Origin: Chaenocephalus aceratus
Taxonomy: Eukaryota > Chordata > Actinopteri > Perciformes > Channichthyidae
Assembly (NCBI GenBank): GCA_023974075.1
Contig: CM043807.1
Coordinates: forward strand, 3,584,440-3,648,439
Length of the DNA stretch: 64,000 bases
Direction: 5' to 3'
Shown here: positions 23,600 to 33,829 of the stretch, piece after piece
Layout of the letters: each line of letters opens with the position of its first letter
Position numbering within the stretch: the first letter of the stretch is position 1
Translations under genes and position numbers: made by a program
The notes under the pieces: generated by a model
What the model saw: the letters and a program-made list of their open reading frames with translations, nothing else
Database searches by the model: none
Told to the model about the DNA's origin: nothing

Positions 23600-24320
23600 G
23601 CTCCTACACCTATAATAATTTGGCATTTCATTGAATGCTTTATAAACCAAACAGTTACACTTGCAGATGTCATTGTGAATTGGAAAACTGCATTTAAATG
23701 TTGTTAAAGGTCAACGTTTCAATGTATGGTTCAGCAATTGTTGGTCGTTTTCTAGGAATTGACATATTTTAAGCTCAAATACTTTGTTCTATGTTTAAAC
23801 CTTCAGACACATTTTGACGTGTTTCAGTTCAGCACATCACTTATTTTGTGATGATTTAAAAGTACAATCCAGAATAATATACGTACTCGCCTTTATCTTT
23901 TTGCCATCTTAGCCTTTTGACCAATTTCTTCATATCACAGTTTTGCATGATGTCACTGTAGGACAATGTTTGAAGGATCTCTTGTCGAGCTCGGTTGTCA
24001 GTTTGAAATGTCTGGATGAAGATGTAACTGATTGATGAGGGAAAACCCCAACAAGCATGATAGGGCGAGCCAGGCCCCTTTAAGTTATTTTATTTATTTT
24101 TGTCTGCTTCTGAGAAGCTAATGTATAAGTTATACAGTTATTTCTGCAAGAAAATTACAATAAAATGACTGTTTAATCTTCACATCTTGTATTCATGTCT
24201 ATAATTTTGAGCACCAAATGATTGAAAAGTATCGATAAGAGTATCGAAAAATACCGATACCGATAAGCAGTAGGCCTACCGGTATCGGTATCGATAGAAT
24301 CCTAACGATACCCATCCCTA

Positions 24321-25069
24321 GTCATAACAAACTGTCAAGCTGTCAAAACTCTGGACTCAAACCGGAAGTACTCGGCCTCACACCCACCCGCCGGAAGTTG
24401 ATAGATGCCATCTTGTGCACAGAGCCTATTGGATGTTCTGTCTACACCTGTTGATGTGAGGCTAATGCAGGATTTGCTAGCTTGATGCTACCGGCATTTA
24501 GCGGCAGTGACTCAACAAATTGCCTCTTAAAATGTATCGTCAGCAATGTATGACAAGCAGACTGCTTGTTTAATGTAGACTCACACCAATAGCTCAATAT
24601 GATCATAACACGATTGCTTTCATATCAGAGATCAGATGAGATGAGGTGGAGCTGCCTCCAGCAATAGAGGATGAGGCAGAGAGAAGCAGCAGCAGCAGTA
24701 GCACAGGGTTAGTAGTCAGGTGATTTAAATGTATCAATGAAAGGAAGAAGTGGAGGCTACATGATAAGAAGGGAATACAGTTTGAATAAAAGTAATACTT
24801 ACTTTTTAATGTACAAATACTTTGTTACTGTACGATAACAATAACAATAACCATAATCCACAGCTCCTCTCTCTGATCCAGAGGATAAAAAGAACAACAT
24901 TTTTTTTCCGGGCAACCCCCTGTTGGGGGGTACCCGAGCAGCACCCTGCCAAGGCAGTAAACCTAGGGGAAACACTGCTTTAAGTACTTTTTTTAAACAC
25001 TATGATTGTATATTTTTGATCGCAAGACTTCTGCTGTTATTTATTATTAATAATAATAATAATAATAAT
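24321..25069. other. tmtc1 intron 1 with a hAT-like right end at 24977
   Basis: Mostly unassigned intron sequence with a CAG-rich patch near 24685. A terminus CCTAGGGGAAACACTG ends at 24977, resembling the inverted end of a common fish hAT family. The matching left end was not found. A short TAA tract lies at 25045-25072. Confidence 0.4.
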
Positions 25070-25235
25070 AATAATTCCTTACATTTATTATAGCGCTTTT
25101 CCAGTGCTCAAAGCGCTTTACAAATACACACATTACACATATTTTGTATACATGCAATGGTCACTGTGGACAATACCCACAGGAGCAAGTTCAGGTGAAG
25201 TGTCTTGCCCAAGGACACACCGGCTTTAAGTAAGA
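25070..25235 (-). mobile_element. LINE/SINE 3' tail, minus strand
   Basis: The sequence around TTATTATAGCGCTTTTCCAG and CAAAGCGCTTTACAAATACA is the reverse complement of the 3' end shared by many fish LINE and SINE families. Further tail sequence runs through CAAGTTCAGGTGAAGTGTC to about 25235. The AT-rich start at 25045-25072 would be the tail repeat. Confidence 0.6.
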
Positions 25236-25814
25236 TTCAATTTCAACGCTGCACTGTTACTGTTAAACAATTCCGTATTGCTACTTGTACTTAAGGATTA
25301 CATCAGAGTACTTCCACCACTGCTAATATCAGTGATAGAGCTACAGAGCTGTGCAACAAGTCCACATAAACAGTGCGTGTATGTGTTGGCTAGGTGTCAT
25401 CTGAATGGGTTCAATCCTAAAGAATAAAGTTGTACTGTGGTCAGGGGGCTGCTCTCCTACTCTCACTCATAGCAATATGACTGACACATCTCCATGATAT
25501 AACTACCACACATAGTGGGAGTTTTAGTGTGACCAGCACACTCTGTGTATTGTGTATGCCACGTGAGGCTCCTCTAACAAGGTGTCCAGAAGAAATGTGT
25601 AGCTTGAATCATTCTAAATGGAGCTTCTGCAACCCCTTCCCTTCACAAGGGGACAGCTGTATGACGTCAGCGTTGATAGCGTGTTTATATATCATGCAGG
25701 CGCTCGTCAGCGACATGTCTTGCGGGTCGTTAACCCTGCACTTTAACTACATTTGGTGTTATTGTTGGGAAGTGAAGGTGGAAACACAGAAATGGCAAAG
25801 CTGGGAAAACTAAC

Positions 25815-26110
25815 CTGAAGGTGAGGATGCACAGCGGTCTGTAGGACTTGTGGCTCGTGTTGTCCGCCATCCTCTTGCCCCAGAAGTCGTTGCTGAAGAC
25901 GTTCTTGAGGCTGGAGCCGGGTCGGACGTCCGGGTTGTTGATGATAGCCCACACATCGTCGTGCACCAACTCTCCGTGGAGAGAGCTGCTGTAGCAGACG
26001 GCGCACACGGCGGCGAGCAGGGCGTATCGACCCACAGCCAACACCACCTCGGGGCGGACGGTTAGCCGTGGCGGCGGGGGGGACTTCTTCTCCCGTCTCG
26101 GTGCTGTCAT
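25815..26110 (-). CDS. tmtc1: tmtc1 exon 1 with start codon: protein O-mannosyl-transferase TMTC1, N-terminal part
   Basis: TMTC proteins are multi-pass ER membrane enzymes of the GT-C fold that O-mannosylate cadherin ectodomains. Reading 26110 to 25815 gives 98 codons plus two bases, with ATG at 26110-26108 and donor GTTAGT. A basic, proline-rich cytosolic start (EKKSPPPPRLTVRPE) precedes a hydrophobic signal-anchor (VVLAVGRYALLAAVCAVC, about residues 26-43). Then follow the luminal ELVHDDVWAIINNPDVRPGS, containing the acidic pair of the GT-C active site, and NDFWGKRMADNTSHKSYRPL with CILTF. NNPDVRPG and GKRMADNTSHKSY point to TMTC1 rather than TMTC2-4. The C-terminal TPR half is outside the window. 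Introns 1 and 2 are about 10.9 and 5.9 kb and filled with transposons. Confidence 0.95.
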
Positions 26111-26260
26111 GTCAGGCCTGGCTTGTCCCGCTGCAGCGCTGTGCTGAGGGTGGATCCAGGGGCCCCGGAGAACACGTCCATCCCGCCGACAGAGAGCGGT
26201 TGTGTGTGAGGAGGTTGTAGTTGAGCTCTGCTGCCTTCAGGTGAAGTCGGGGAATGCCAG
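26111..26260 (-). promoter_or_regulatory. tmtc1: tmtc1 5' UTR / promoter-proximal GC-rich region
   Basis: Immediately upstream of the tmtc1 start the sequence becomes GC-rich (for example GGATCCAGGGGCCCCGGAG and CCGCCGACAGAGAGCGG in plus-strand terms), in contrast with the AT-rich DNA beyond 26300. This is the expected position of the 5' UTR and promoter. No TATA box or transcription start can be assigned by eye. Confidence 0.45.
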
Positions 26261-26299
26261 AATCTTGGTTTCTCTATGCCCTTCTGTCTATTCGGTTAT

Positions 26300-27030
26300 T
26301 TTATTTCGTTGTGGCTATTATTTAACTTGAATTGGTTCATAAACACATTTGTCTATAAACATAGATGTATATGATATTTCTTCTTAAACATTTTCTATAA
26401 TTAATTGTCTTAAAAGATACTTTTGAAATCATTTGTTATATTTCAACAGTCGTTTGAGAGAAAGTTCTGGAATTTACGGTAACAGACAAAACCTCAAAAT
26501 GTGACTGAAAAACATCATAGATGAAAAAAGAGAGACAAGTTTGTATATCCTCGTAGACTTGCATTTCTTTGTGCGGTTGTCAGATGACAGACGGTTAAAA
26601 GCCGTTTCTTATGAACATGCAAACATGTATCTTCTCATACAGCAAGAATAAACAGGTGCAAAATAATTATTCTGGAGGAATGAGCCTAGATAGCACCATG
26701 CTGTCTGTATCAAAAGTCTGATAACATTTCTACACGAGGAGATGAACGGCAAAATATTTAAATAGGCTACACTGAATGTAATATTATTGGGAAAGTATGA
26801 TTTTTCTATGTATAGTTTTCCTTTTCTTTTGTTATTGACAGGTTATTACGTCTAGAAATTGGACAAAATTCACGATTAAGTCATTATTTTATACAAGCTC
26901 ATGTGCAGTACTAGAACGCAACATCAGTTCCGAGAACCCGCCTGCGGACGCATGCGCAGCAGCACTTGCCAGGCAGACGGAAACGTCAGTGCAGAAAACC
27001 AATAAAGTTCTGCGGCACACACTTGTCCTT
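26300..27030. other. Intergenic AT-rich sequence upstream of tmtc1
   Basis: No coding sequence, element ends or repeats recognised until the hairpin at 27035. Confidence 0.5.
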
Positions 27031-27034
27031 TCTA

Positions 27035-27093
27035 TCGCACACCGAGTCAATAGTGACACACGTGTCGTGTGTCACTATTGACTCGGTGTGCGA
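27035..27093. repeat. Perfect 27-bp-arm hairpin with GTGTC spacer
   Basis: Arms 27035-27061 and 27067-27093 are perfectly complementary around GTGTC; the outer G and C of the spacer can also pair. It is not a visible part of any transposon end. Confidence 0.95.
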
Positions 27094-27167
27094 GTCTAGT
27101 GACTGCAGAGCAAGGAGACACATTACAGGCTGTTTTGAGTCCTGCAGGAGAGTTTCTATATATATAT

Positions 27168-27490
27168 AGTGGAGGAAATAAGTATTTGATCCCTTGCAGA
27201 TTTTTTAAGTTTGCCCACTTACAAAGAAATTAACAGTCTATATTTTTAATGGTAGGTTTATTTTTAACAGTCGGAGTAAGAATATCGAAAATAAATCCAG
27301 AAATTGACATTATATAAAAGATAACAATTGATTTGCATTTAATTGTGGGAAATAAGTAGGCCTACTTGGTGGAGAAACCCTTGTTGGACGTCAGACGTTT
27401 CTTGTAGTTGGTCACCAGATTTGTGCACATATCAGGAAGGATTTTGGTCCACTCCTCTCTAAAGATCCTCTCCAAATTGACTCAAAACCT
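27168..27490 (+). mobile_element. Tc1/mariner-like terminal fragment
   Basis: Begins AGTGGAGGAAATAAGTATTT, the terminal sequence of a Tc1-like family common in fish, and continues with GTTGGACGTCAGACGTTTCT and CACCAGATTTGTGCACATAT-type sub-terminal transposase sequence in antisense. It stops near 27490, so most of the transposase and the other end are missing. Confidence 0.65.
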
Positions 27491-28202
27491 TAAGGATTGG
27501 CGGTTCTAGACCAATTTTACTGGGGGGGCCAGGCTGGGGCCAGTTATTTCATGAGAGGGGCATAATAAAAGCGGGTTAAAAAGACAAAGACAGTAAAGTA
27601 ATTGTGTAAAATAAACATAAACTTTTATATAAGGTAATGAACAGTTTAATCTCCACTGTACATCCGGGTCTCTGATTTGATTTAGTTCGAATACATCGTA
27701 ATATTGTAACCTTTTTTTTGGAGGGGGCCACAGGGGGGTCCCTGGTCAGTGTTACGGGGGCACTGGCCCCTGTTGCTTTGCTGTTTTTAGTGAAGTCTGA
27801 CATGACTTGAATTCTGACAGTTTTCGTCTGAAAAAGACCTCGGCTTTACCAACACTCTCGGGGTGTTTGGTACTCTGGAGCCGCTGCATGTGGGCTGGCT
27901 TCATGGAATTATTTGACAGGATTGCGCCACAAGAAAACACTGACTGCAGTGGATTATTCGATGTAAAGGTAAATCCATGAGAAATATTTTCCTAGGCCCA
28001 TACCTTTGACCGAGTTTATCAGTTTGTTCTGCCCTCACTGAGCACAGGCCTGCAACCTTGGGCTGCTCTCAGTGTTTTGTCTCCTTGTTGCTGCCTGTTG
28101 GCGTCAGCTGATAGAGGTGTTAGTGCTTTATCTTGTTATGCAGCATGTTGATTATTCTCTCAGAGCTAAATAGTGTATACAAGTGTATTCAGCAGAAATG
28201 GG
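27491..28202. other. Decayed repeat sequence, family not identified
   Basis: A GCGGTTCTAGACCA edge at about 27499 with G-rich blocks (TTACTGGGGGGGCCAGG; GGAGGGGGCCACAGGGGGG near 27722) looks like transposon ends, but I could not match an opposite terminus or duplication. The remainder is unassigned. Confidence 0.35.
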
Positions 28203-28905
28203 TTAAACCTCAGGGAGAGCAACAGAGGAGGGATCCCTCTCCCAGGACGGACAGACTGCAATAGATGCCGTGTGTAAATTGAAAAGATAATACATTTGCA
28301 TCATAGGTAGTCCAGATGTTTGGAAATGCATGTGTGTATAATAGGAAGATGAATCCACGAGGATATCCATCCAGGACCGATGATCCAGGACCACAGCCAC
28401 GACTCAAGATCCAGCGCTCGCGATCCAGGACACAGGACCGCAGGATCATCCATGACTCCGGATCCCGGCGTATATAGACACCAAAAAGAAAGACATGTGG
28501 GGAAGCTGGGTTAATCGGAACATGAGAGTACACAGGTACAGACAGAGCGAAGGAAGAAGTAAGATGTCCCCCGACAAACTAAGCCTATATCAGCAAAACT
28601 AGGGGCTGAATCTAATCAGCCCTAACTATAAGCTTCATCAAAAAGGAAGGTCTTAAGCGCACTCTTAAAAACGGATAGGGTGTCTGCCGCCCGAACACAA
28701 ACTGGAAGCTGATTCCACAAATGTGGAGCTTGATAAGAAAAGGCTCTGGCTCCCATTGTACTTTTAGAGACTCTAGGAACAACCAACAACCCTGCATTCT
28801 TGGAACGCAATGCCCTAGTAGGCCAGCAGGGTATAATGAGTTCTTTAAGGTAAGATGGCGCCTGCCCATTAAGGGCTTTGTAGGCGAATGGTACGTTGTA
28901 TGTCA
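28203..28905 (-). mobile_element. Rex1/CR1-like LINE 3' half, minus strand
   Basis: On the minus strand, 28984-28622 includes the LINE C-terminal segment YKALNGQAPSYLKELI, TRALRSKNAGLLVVPRV, APHLWNQLPVCVRAADT and FKSALKTFLF, typical of the end of CR1/Rex1-group reverse transcriptases. The 3' UTR follows to about 28203 and contains CCTCAGGGAGAGCAACAG and GAGGAGGGATCCCTCTCC, shared with 31231-31420. The copy is 5'-truncated near 28905. Confidence 0.78.
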
Positions 28906-29336
28906 TGGGGAAAAGTGACAGTGACAAGTGTGGGAACTGTGGAGTTAGGGAAAATGTGGAACATATTTTATTACATTGTGTCAACTATAGAGTTGAAAAA
29001 GGAAAATTAAGGGATAAAGTTTTAGAGGCAGAGAGGGAATGGAGTGTGGTTGGTATTCTGGGAACAGAAGGAGAAGGAGTAAGAGCTACGTACCAGAAAG
29101 GCACTGTTCACCTTTTTGAGGGAAACTGGGATAGGGAAAATAATCTAACAGTAGGTTAGAATAAGACCATGGATGATTTGTTTTTGGTTTTGTTTTATTT
29201 ATTTTATGGTTTCTTAGTTTTATGTTTTCGATATGCTGGTTTATTAGAGGGATGACATGATGAGGCACACTCGTGTACAGTACCAAAAAGTACCAAAAGC
29301 TGTTTGCGATCCGCCATTAAAAAGAGAAGAAGAAGA
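28906..29336 (+). mobile_element. I-like LINE 3' end with GAA tail
   Basis: Plus-strand reading from 28908 gives SDSDKCGNCGVRENVEHILL and HCVNYRVEK, the C-terminal CxxC...H...C knuckle found at the end of I/L1-type LINE proteins. The stop is at 29157, followed by a T-rich 3' UTR and TTGCGATCCGCCATTAAAA before a short (GAA)n tail at 29323-29338. It is 5'-truncated. Confidence 0.68.
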
Positions 29337-29376
29337 AGATGCTGGTTTACCGGTATGTTTGATATGTAGAGAGGCT
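29337..29376 (+). mobile_element. Scrap of the 6432-type hAT BED exon
   Basis: GATGCTGGTTTACCGGTATG and the following GATATGTAGAGAG are nearly identical to 6801-6836, the CxxC part of the hAT BED finger. Only about 40 bp remains. Confidence 0.7.
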
Positions 29377-29389
29377 GCATCCAGGGCCG

Positions 29390-30395
29390 CCCCTGGCCAA
29401 CTTGGGGCCCCAAGCAACATTGTGAGATGAGGCCCCCCCCCAACCGACAGGAGTGAACAACATTTTTTTGGAAACAAAGTAGGCTACTTTGCAAATATAA
29501 TTCCTGTTTATTATTATTATCAACACAGTTACTTGTTTATACAGTGAGGTAAATGGTAAATGTGCCTGCATGTCGTTCAGTATGTGTTTACAGGTGAATG
29601 CGTCTGCATTTCCTGCAAAATACTAGCCTCAAAAAGATTAAAATATAATTAATGCAAATAAACTACTTCTACTAATAATAATAATCATAATCAATTCAAT
29701 AATATAAATACTATATTATTTTTATTATAATATAGTTGTAATATAGTCAAGACAAAACATGCTTATGACATGCTCAAAAACTGATATTTCTTAAATCTGT
29801 ATTCAACTGTAGTTCCCTCTGTCAGCAATGTATCAACAACTACACACACATTTCTCTCAGTATTTCTCTGTGTTGTGGTTAACATGATTATGACTGTTAG
29901 GAGTTAAGGGGAGAGGCTGAGCATCACCATGAAATGTGGAAATTGACATAAAAATGAATAAAAGGGGAAACAATGCTCCATGTTTTTTAGGCTGTACACT
30001 TTAACTGTTATGTAAGCCAACTAGACAGAGAGTGTATCACTCCTCCTCCTGTACATTAGCAGATAAAAGGCATAACATACTTGAATGAATGTTAAATAAA
30101 GAATGCTGGAAATAACTGCATCTCCATTAGCCTATATGCTCTGCAGAGACTGCCTTCTTCATGTCATGAATTGCACCTGATGTTTTAATATGGTAATTGA
30201 CAATTTGACTTATGCAACATTCGCAAGTTGTACATTTGACTCATACAATAACCCACCTTCGAGTGATGCTCTAGTTTCTTCATGTTTTGTTTTTTTTCCC
30301 TCTTGCTTGCGCCGGACTGAAACTGTCTTTTCACCGACATCTCTTCACCTGCACTAGTGGCCGTATCAAAGCCGTGATTGGTCAGATGTCGATTC
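29390..30395 (-). mobile_element. hAT-like remnant with KRQFQSGASKREKKQ start
   Basis: The edge at 29392 (AGGGCCGCCCCTGGCC) resembles a common fish element terminus. On the minus strand near 30325-30240 the frame reads MSVKRQFQSGASKREKKQ and then NMKKLEHHS, resembling the N-terminus of ZMYM/TTF-type hAT transposases. Between them the sequence is AT-rich and non-coding. The right end was not found. Confidence 0.42.
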
Positions 30396-30434
30396 ATTGC
30401 AACGGTGTCGGGTTACAGACGTGCTCCCCTTCTC

Positions 30435-30463
30435 AACTCACTCACTCACTCACTCACTCACTC
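30435..30463. repeat. CTCA microsatellite
   Basis: About seven units of CTCA. Confidence 0.95.
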
Positions 30464-30605
30464 TCGCGTGTCAGCAGGGGGTGCGCAGAGAACTGCGCAC
30501 AGCAGCTGAGGCCCTGTGGGCGGGGCCCCATGCAGCCTGCGTGATTGGCCTGTAGGGATTAAATGGAATCCTTGCGTCCCTCACTTGCATCGTTTCCCTG
30601 CGTTT

Positions 30606-30655
30606 AGTCCATGCATGTATAATAAGAACTGGATACAGTGTGGGAGGCGGGGCCT
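30606..30655 (-). repeat. Unoccupied paralogue of the 33608-36817 insertion site
   Basis: In reverse complement this reads GCCTCCCACACTGTATCC then AGTTCTTATTATACATGCAT. The flanks of the hAT at 33608-36817 read GCCTCCCACGCTGTATCC, AGTTCTTATTAT, [insertion], ACATCCATGG. This copy therefore preserves the pre-insertion arrangement with a single CTTATTAT. Confidence 0.85.
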
Positions 30656-30984
30656 CATTCATTCCTATGAGAGTTGCTCAATGGCGCATGATGATAAAAT
30701 GGGCCAACTTTTGAGAGAGCGAAACGTCACAGATTACCCGTCATGCCTGAGAAGTACCCGTATGTGCGCTCATAGAGCATGCGCAACTTTAACCACGCCC
30801 CCCAAAAGGCTCGTTCACATTAAGCACGTCAATTTGCGTACACGTAACAGCACCTGCACGTTCATGACAGCATGGTATTGGATTTGTTATGATGGATTTG
30901 ATATTAACGAGGCGGACGCGGCAGTTAGCAGCTAACGGCTAGCTAGTAATTATGCTAAGTTACACATCAATCGTTATGTACTTT
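30656..30984. other. Intergenic sequence, nothing assigned
   Basis: Continues the repeat that contains the empty site for an unknown distance. A plus-strand open stretch to 30935 has no recognisable domain. Confidence 0.4.
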
Positions 30985-31425
30985 TATCAAATCAAATCAA
31001 GTTTTATTTATATGGCACATTTATAAACGATCTTTGGTCGAGCCAAAGTGCTGTACATATAATAAAAATAGCCTACAGTAGAGACACTTTACAGCAAATA
31101 CAACAGCACAGATTGTTCAGAATATCAGTATGATAAAAACGACACCCTCTATCCTTAGACCCTCTGTCCTTAGACCCTCACATCGTACAAGGAAAAATTT
31201 CCAGAGAAAACCCACAGTTTAAGGGAACATGGGAGAAACCTCAGGGAGAGCAGCAGAGGAGGGATCCCTCTCCCAGGACGGACAGACGTGCAATAGATGC
31301 CGTGTGGAAATCGAAGAGATAATACATTTTACAGCATATAGACCGAATGTTAGGAAATGCATGTGTCTGTAATAAGAAGATGAATCCACGAGGATGTCAG
31401 CCAGGGGCATCGCCTGGGGTAGGCA
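30985..31425 (-). mobile_element. LINE 3' UTR fragment, minus strand
   Basis: Starts AATCAAATCAAGTTTTATTT followed by ATATGGCAC, the reverse complement of a LINE 3' end. The block at 31231-31420 (CCTCAGGGAGAGCAGCAG and GAAGATGAATCCACGAGG) repeats 28206-28365 in the same orientation. The coding region is absent. Confidence 0.7.
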
Positions 31426-32399
31426 TCCGGGGCTCTAGTGGTCTACTAGAATAGATTTATACTGTGCAATTTTCCAAACTCACATTGGTTTCGCATACAG
31501 CACCTCTGTAAAGTATGTGTATTCACTCTCTCCACTAAACGGCTCGCTGCAGCTCTTGCCCCCCCCCCTCCCTGTGAGCCCAGTGTGCTCCGATTGGTCG
31601 GGACCAGTCGGGACGTTGTGAATCGCGCTAAGCTCCGTGGAGGTGTGATTTCCTTGTTTAGCGATACACAGCGAAACACAGCCAAACTCACCCTGAGCAC
31701 ACACAAAGTCACAGCCGAAGTAAAAACAATAAGTGTGGCTTGATATTGAGTAAGAAAAAGGTTGATAAACGCTGTGAGAATGGGTCTGCAGAGAGAATTT
31801 CGCCACGATCCCAACTGTCTGTTATCAGCCTGCAGCCAGGGAGGAGAGATCAGCAGAGCTGCATGCACTGAGTGTGTGAGGAAGTCCGTGGATTGGTCAA
31901 TTTGGACCAATCAGCGGGGGCTTAACGTAACGGCTCTGCGGACGTAACGTAACGGCTCCACGGATTGGTCCATTTCGTTCCGGGGACGACATGACATCAT
32001 GATGTCCCCGGAAGAATCAAATGGACAGTGACGTATCTCCAACGAGGCGTTTTGGGGAGGTATTTTCTGTTTTAGAGTTTTACTCCCTACATGGTGTACT
32101 TTGAGGGTTTTGACTCTGCAGACCGTTTACATGCATAAAAACCTTCATAACACACAAGGGGACGGGCAATAACCGGTGTAGGTACCAGATGTGTTCGGGG
32201 TACCAGATATGTTCGGGTGTATTTCCGTCGCACCCGTCATATCCGGCTACTGTATCAAGCCTCATTAAGACCCACCGAGATCAGATATCCTAGTTTATAC
32301 AAGTATAAACGGGTATCAAATCGACTCGACATCATATTAATAACGATATATGATACAAATGTAAGACTGACAACAAGAATAGTTTGTAAAGGATTTATT
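31426..32399. other. Intergenic sequence, unassigned
   Basis: An antisense open stretch of 154 codons (31910-31446) exists, but I recognise no domain and its composition is not convincingly coding. A repeat-like block around 32320-32398 resembles the spacer between the tandem units at 33085-33390. Confidence 0.4.
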
Positions 32400-32612
32400 G
32401 ACCTTAGAATTATTAACAAAGCACTTATATACTAATAAAGGAATGGCTTATCTATAGCCAGTTGAGTAGCACTTGAAATGTTTTGGCTCTATGAAACCTG
32501 ATGTACTGATTCTGTTTTCTTCAAGTGTGTATCTTCTTGGTCTTATGCACTTATTGTAAATCGCTTTAGATAAACGTGCCAGGTAAATGCAATGTCATGT
32601 AATGTAATTGAC
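32400..32612 (+). mobile_element. L2-type LINE 3' tail
   Basis: Third copy of the tail seen at the end of the LINE at 1-1934, from GAATTATTAACAAAGCACTT through GAGTAGCACTTGAAATG to ATGCAATGTCATGTAATGTA. It is in plus orientation and more diverged (TAAATCGCTTTAGATAAACG in the conserved stem). Confidence 0.85.
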
Positions 32613-33084
32613 GTGAGTGTTTTGAACACTGTTATTTTATTTTTGATTCTCTGGGAGGTATCGTGTTGATCCGTGGCCCATTCATAACGTACAGGGCTGG
32701 AGTGACTTTCGCTGTTGGGACTCGGGTTTGAGTCCAGCATGAACTTTTTTGTTATTTTCATGTCGATGGACACTGAATATTATGTAGTTTGAATAGAGGA
32801 TTCCTAATATTGTTTGCCGAGACCAAGATTAATGACCCATCAGCATTTTAAAGTCTAAATGTCCCTGCACATGCAGCAATGACATTTCTGCTGCTGTCTT
32901 TGCAAAACGAGTTAACAGTCACATGTTATCTGGATGAGTGCTGCAGAATGCCGTTTTTATAAGGGATGTATGTGTGTGTCTTTCATATTCACATGATCGC
33001 TGGTAGATAGCCACAGAAGATGTAACACAGTTTAATCTGGGCGGATCCCATTTTCCCATGGGCGATTCACAGTTTACCTGAGAG

Positions 33085-33390
33085 GATCACAGCTTAACAC
33101 AGCTGAAGACTTCTCCACGCTGCTTTCAAACTGTGAGTAAACAACGTGCGCTTCACTGGGAGGCTGTCTGAAGGTGTACACATGTCTCAGATGGACTTGG
33201 TATCACATTAGGAACGATATTCAGTGATAATTCGGGCAACAATAGCTGGTTTTAAGGATTTATTCGAGCGGATCACAGTTTAACACAGCTGAAGACTTCT
33301 CCACGCTGCTTTCAAACTGTGAGTAAAGAACGTGTGCTTCACTGGGAGGCTGTCTGAAGGTGTACACAGGTCTCAGGTGGACTTGGTATC
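33085..33390. repeat. Tandem duplication, period 186 bp
   Basis: The 120-bp block 33085-33204 (from GATCACAGCTTAACACAGCT to GGACTTGGTATC) recurs at 33271-33390 with a handful of substitutions. The 66-bp spacer between them contains GGTTTTAAGGATTTATTCGAG. Confidence 0.9.
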
Positions 33391-33829
33391 GGTACCCTCG
33401 CGCAGCGAGAAGCTGAAAAGGAACCGATCCACTAATGACGCCGGCCTATGTAGCCGTAGTCACGTGGGTCACAGGTGACTTTGTTGTTATTGGTACTCGA
33501 ACTGCGCATGCGTGCGATGGACGTATCCAGTGCTATAAGCACCGCCTCTGGCGGTCATTAGGGATGAAATAGAACCCGCCTCCCACGCTGTATCCAGTTC
33601 TTATTATCAGTGGCGACTGGTCATTAGGGGCAGGTGGGGCACAGCCCCACCTAGTGTCAGCAGAAAGTATTAAAATAATGATTACAACAAAATGCAAAAA
33701 ATAAATTAAAAAATATATAAAATATATTTTAAGATCATGTTTAATCATCTGATTCGTCTGTACATTGCTGTTTTAGTATGTGTTCTTCTAATTAGTGTCT
33801 ACAGTGTGTGCCTATTGAGCTGTTTAGAG

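Larger units (their letters stand above)
17780..24320 (+). mobile_element. Outer hAT (ZBED-like), interrupted by two later hATs
   Basis: The right end is an inverted GATACCCATCCCTA terminus at 24320 preceded by GGTATCGGTATCGATAG. The left part (from about 17780, terminus missing) has the corresponding CCGGTAC/ATACCGGTACC sequence. Near 18030-18230 the plus strand encodes a BED zinc finger: KVWVHF, a frame change, then ARCNLCTQLVACKGGNTSN and LMKHLPTRH (CxxC...H-x4-H). The element is continuous when 18410-22114 and 22146-23599 are removed together with one target duplication each. The left boundary is approximate. Confidence 0.62.

Noticed and set aside
31446..31910. 154-codon open frame on the minus strand
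   Set aside because: No recognisable domain, no splice or neighbour support, and an overlapping frame is equally long; judged to be chance.
32660..32760. tRNA-like segment (GGGTTTGAGTCCAGCA resembles a T-arm/B box)
   Set aside because: No matching acceptor stem, D-arm or anticodon arm could be folded; at most a decayed SINE head.
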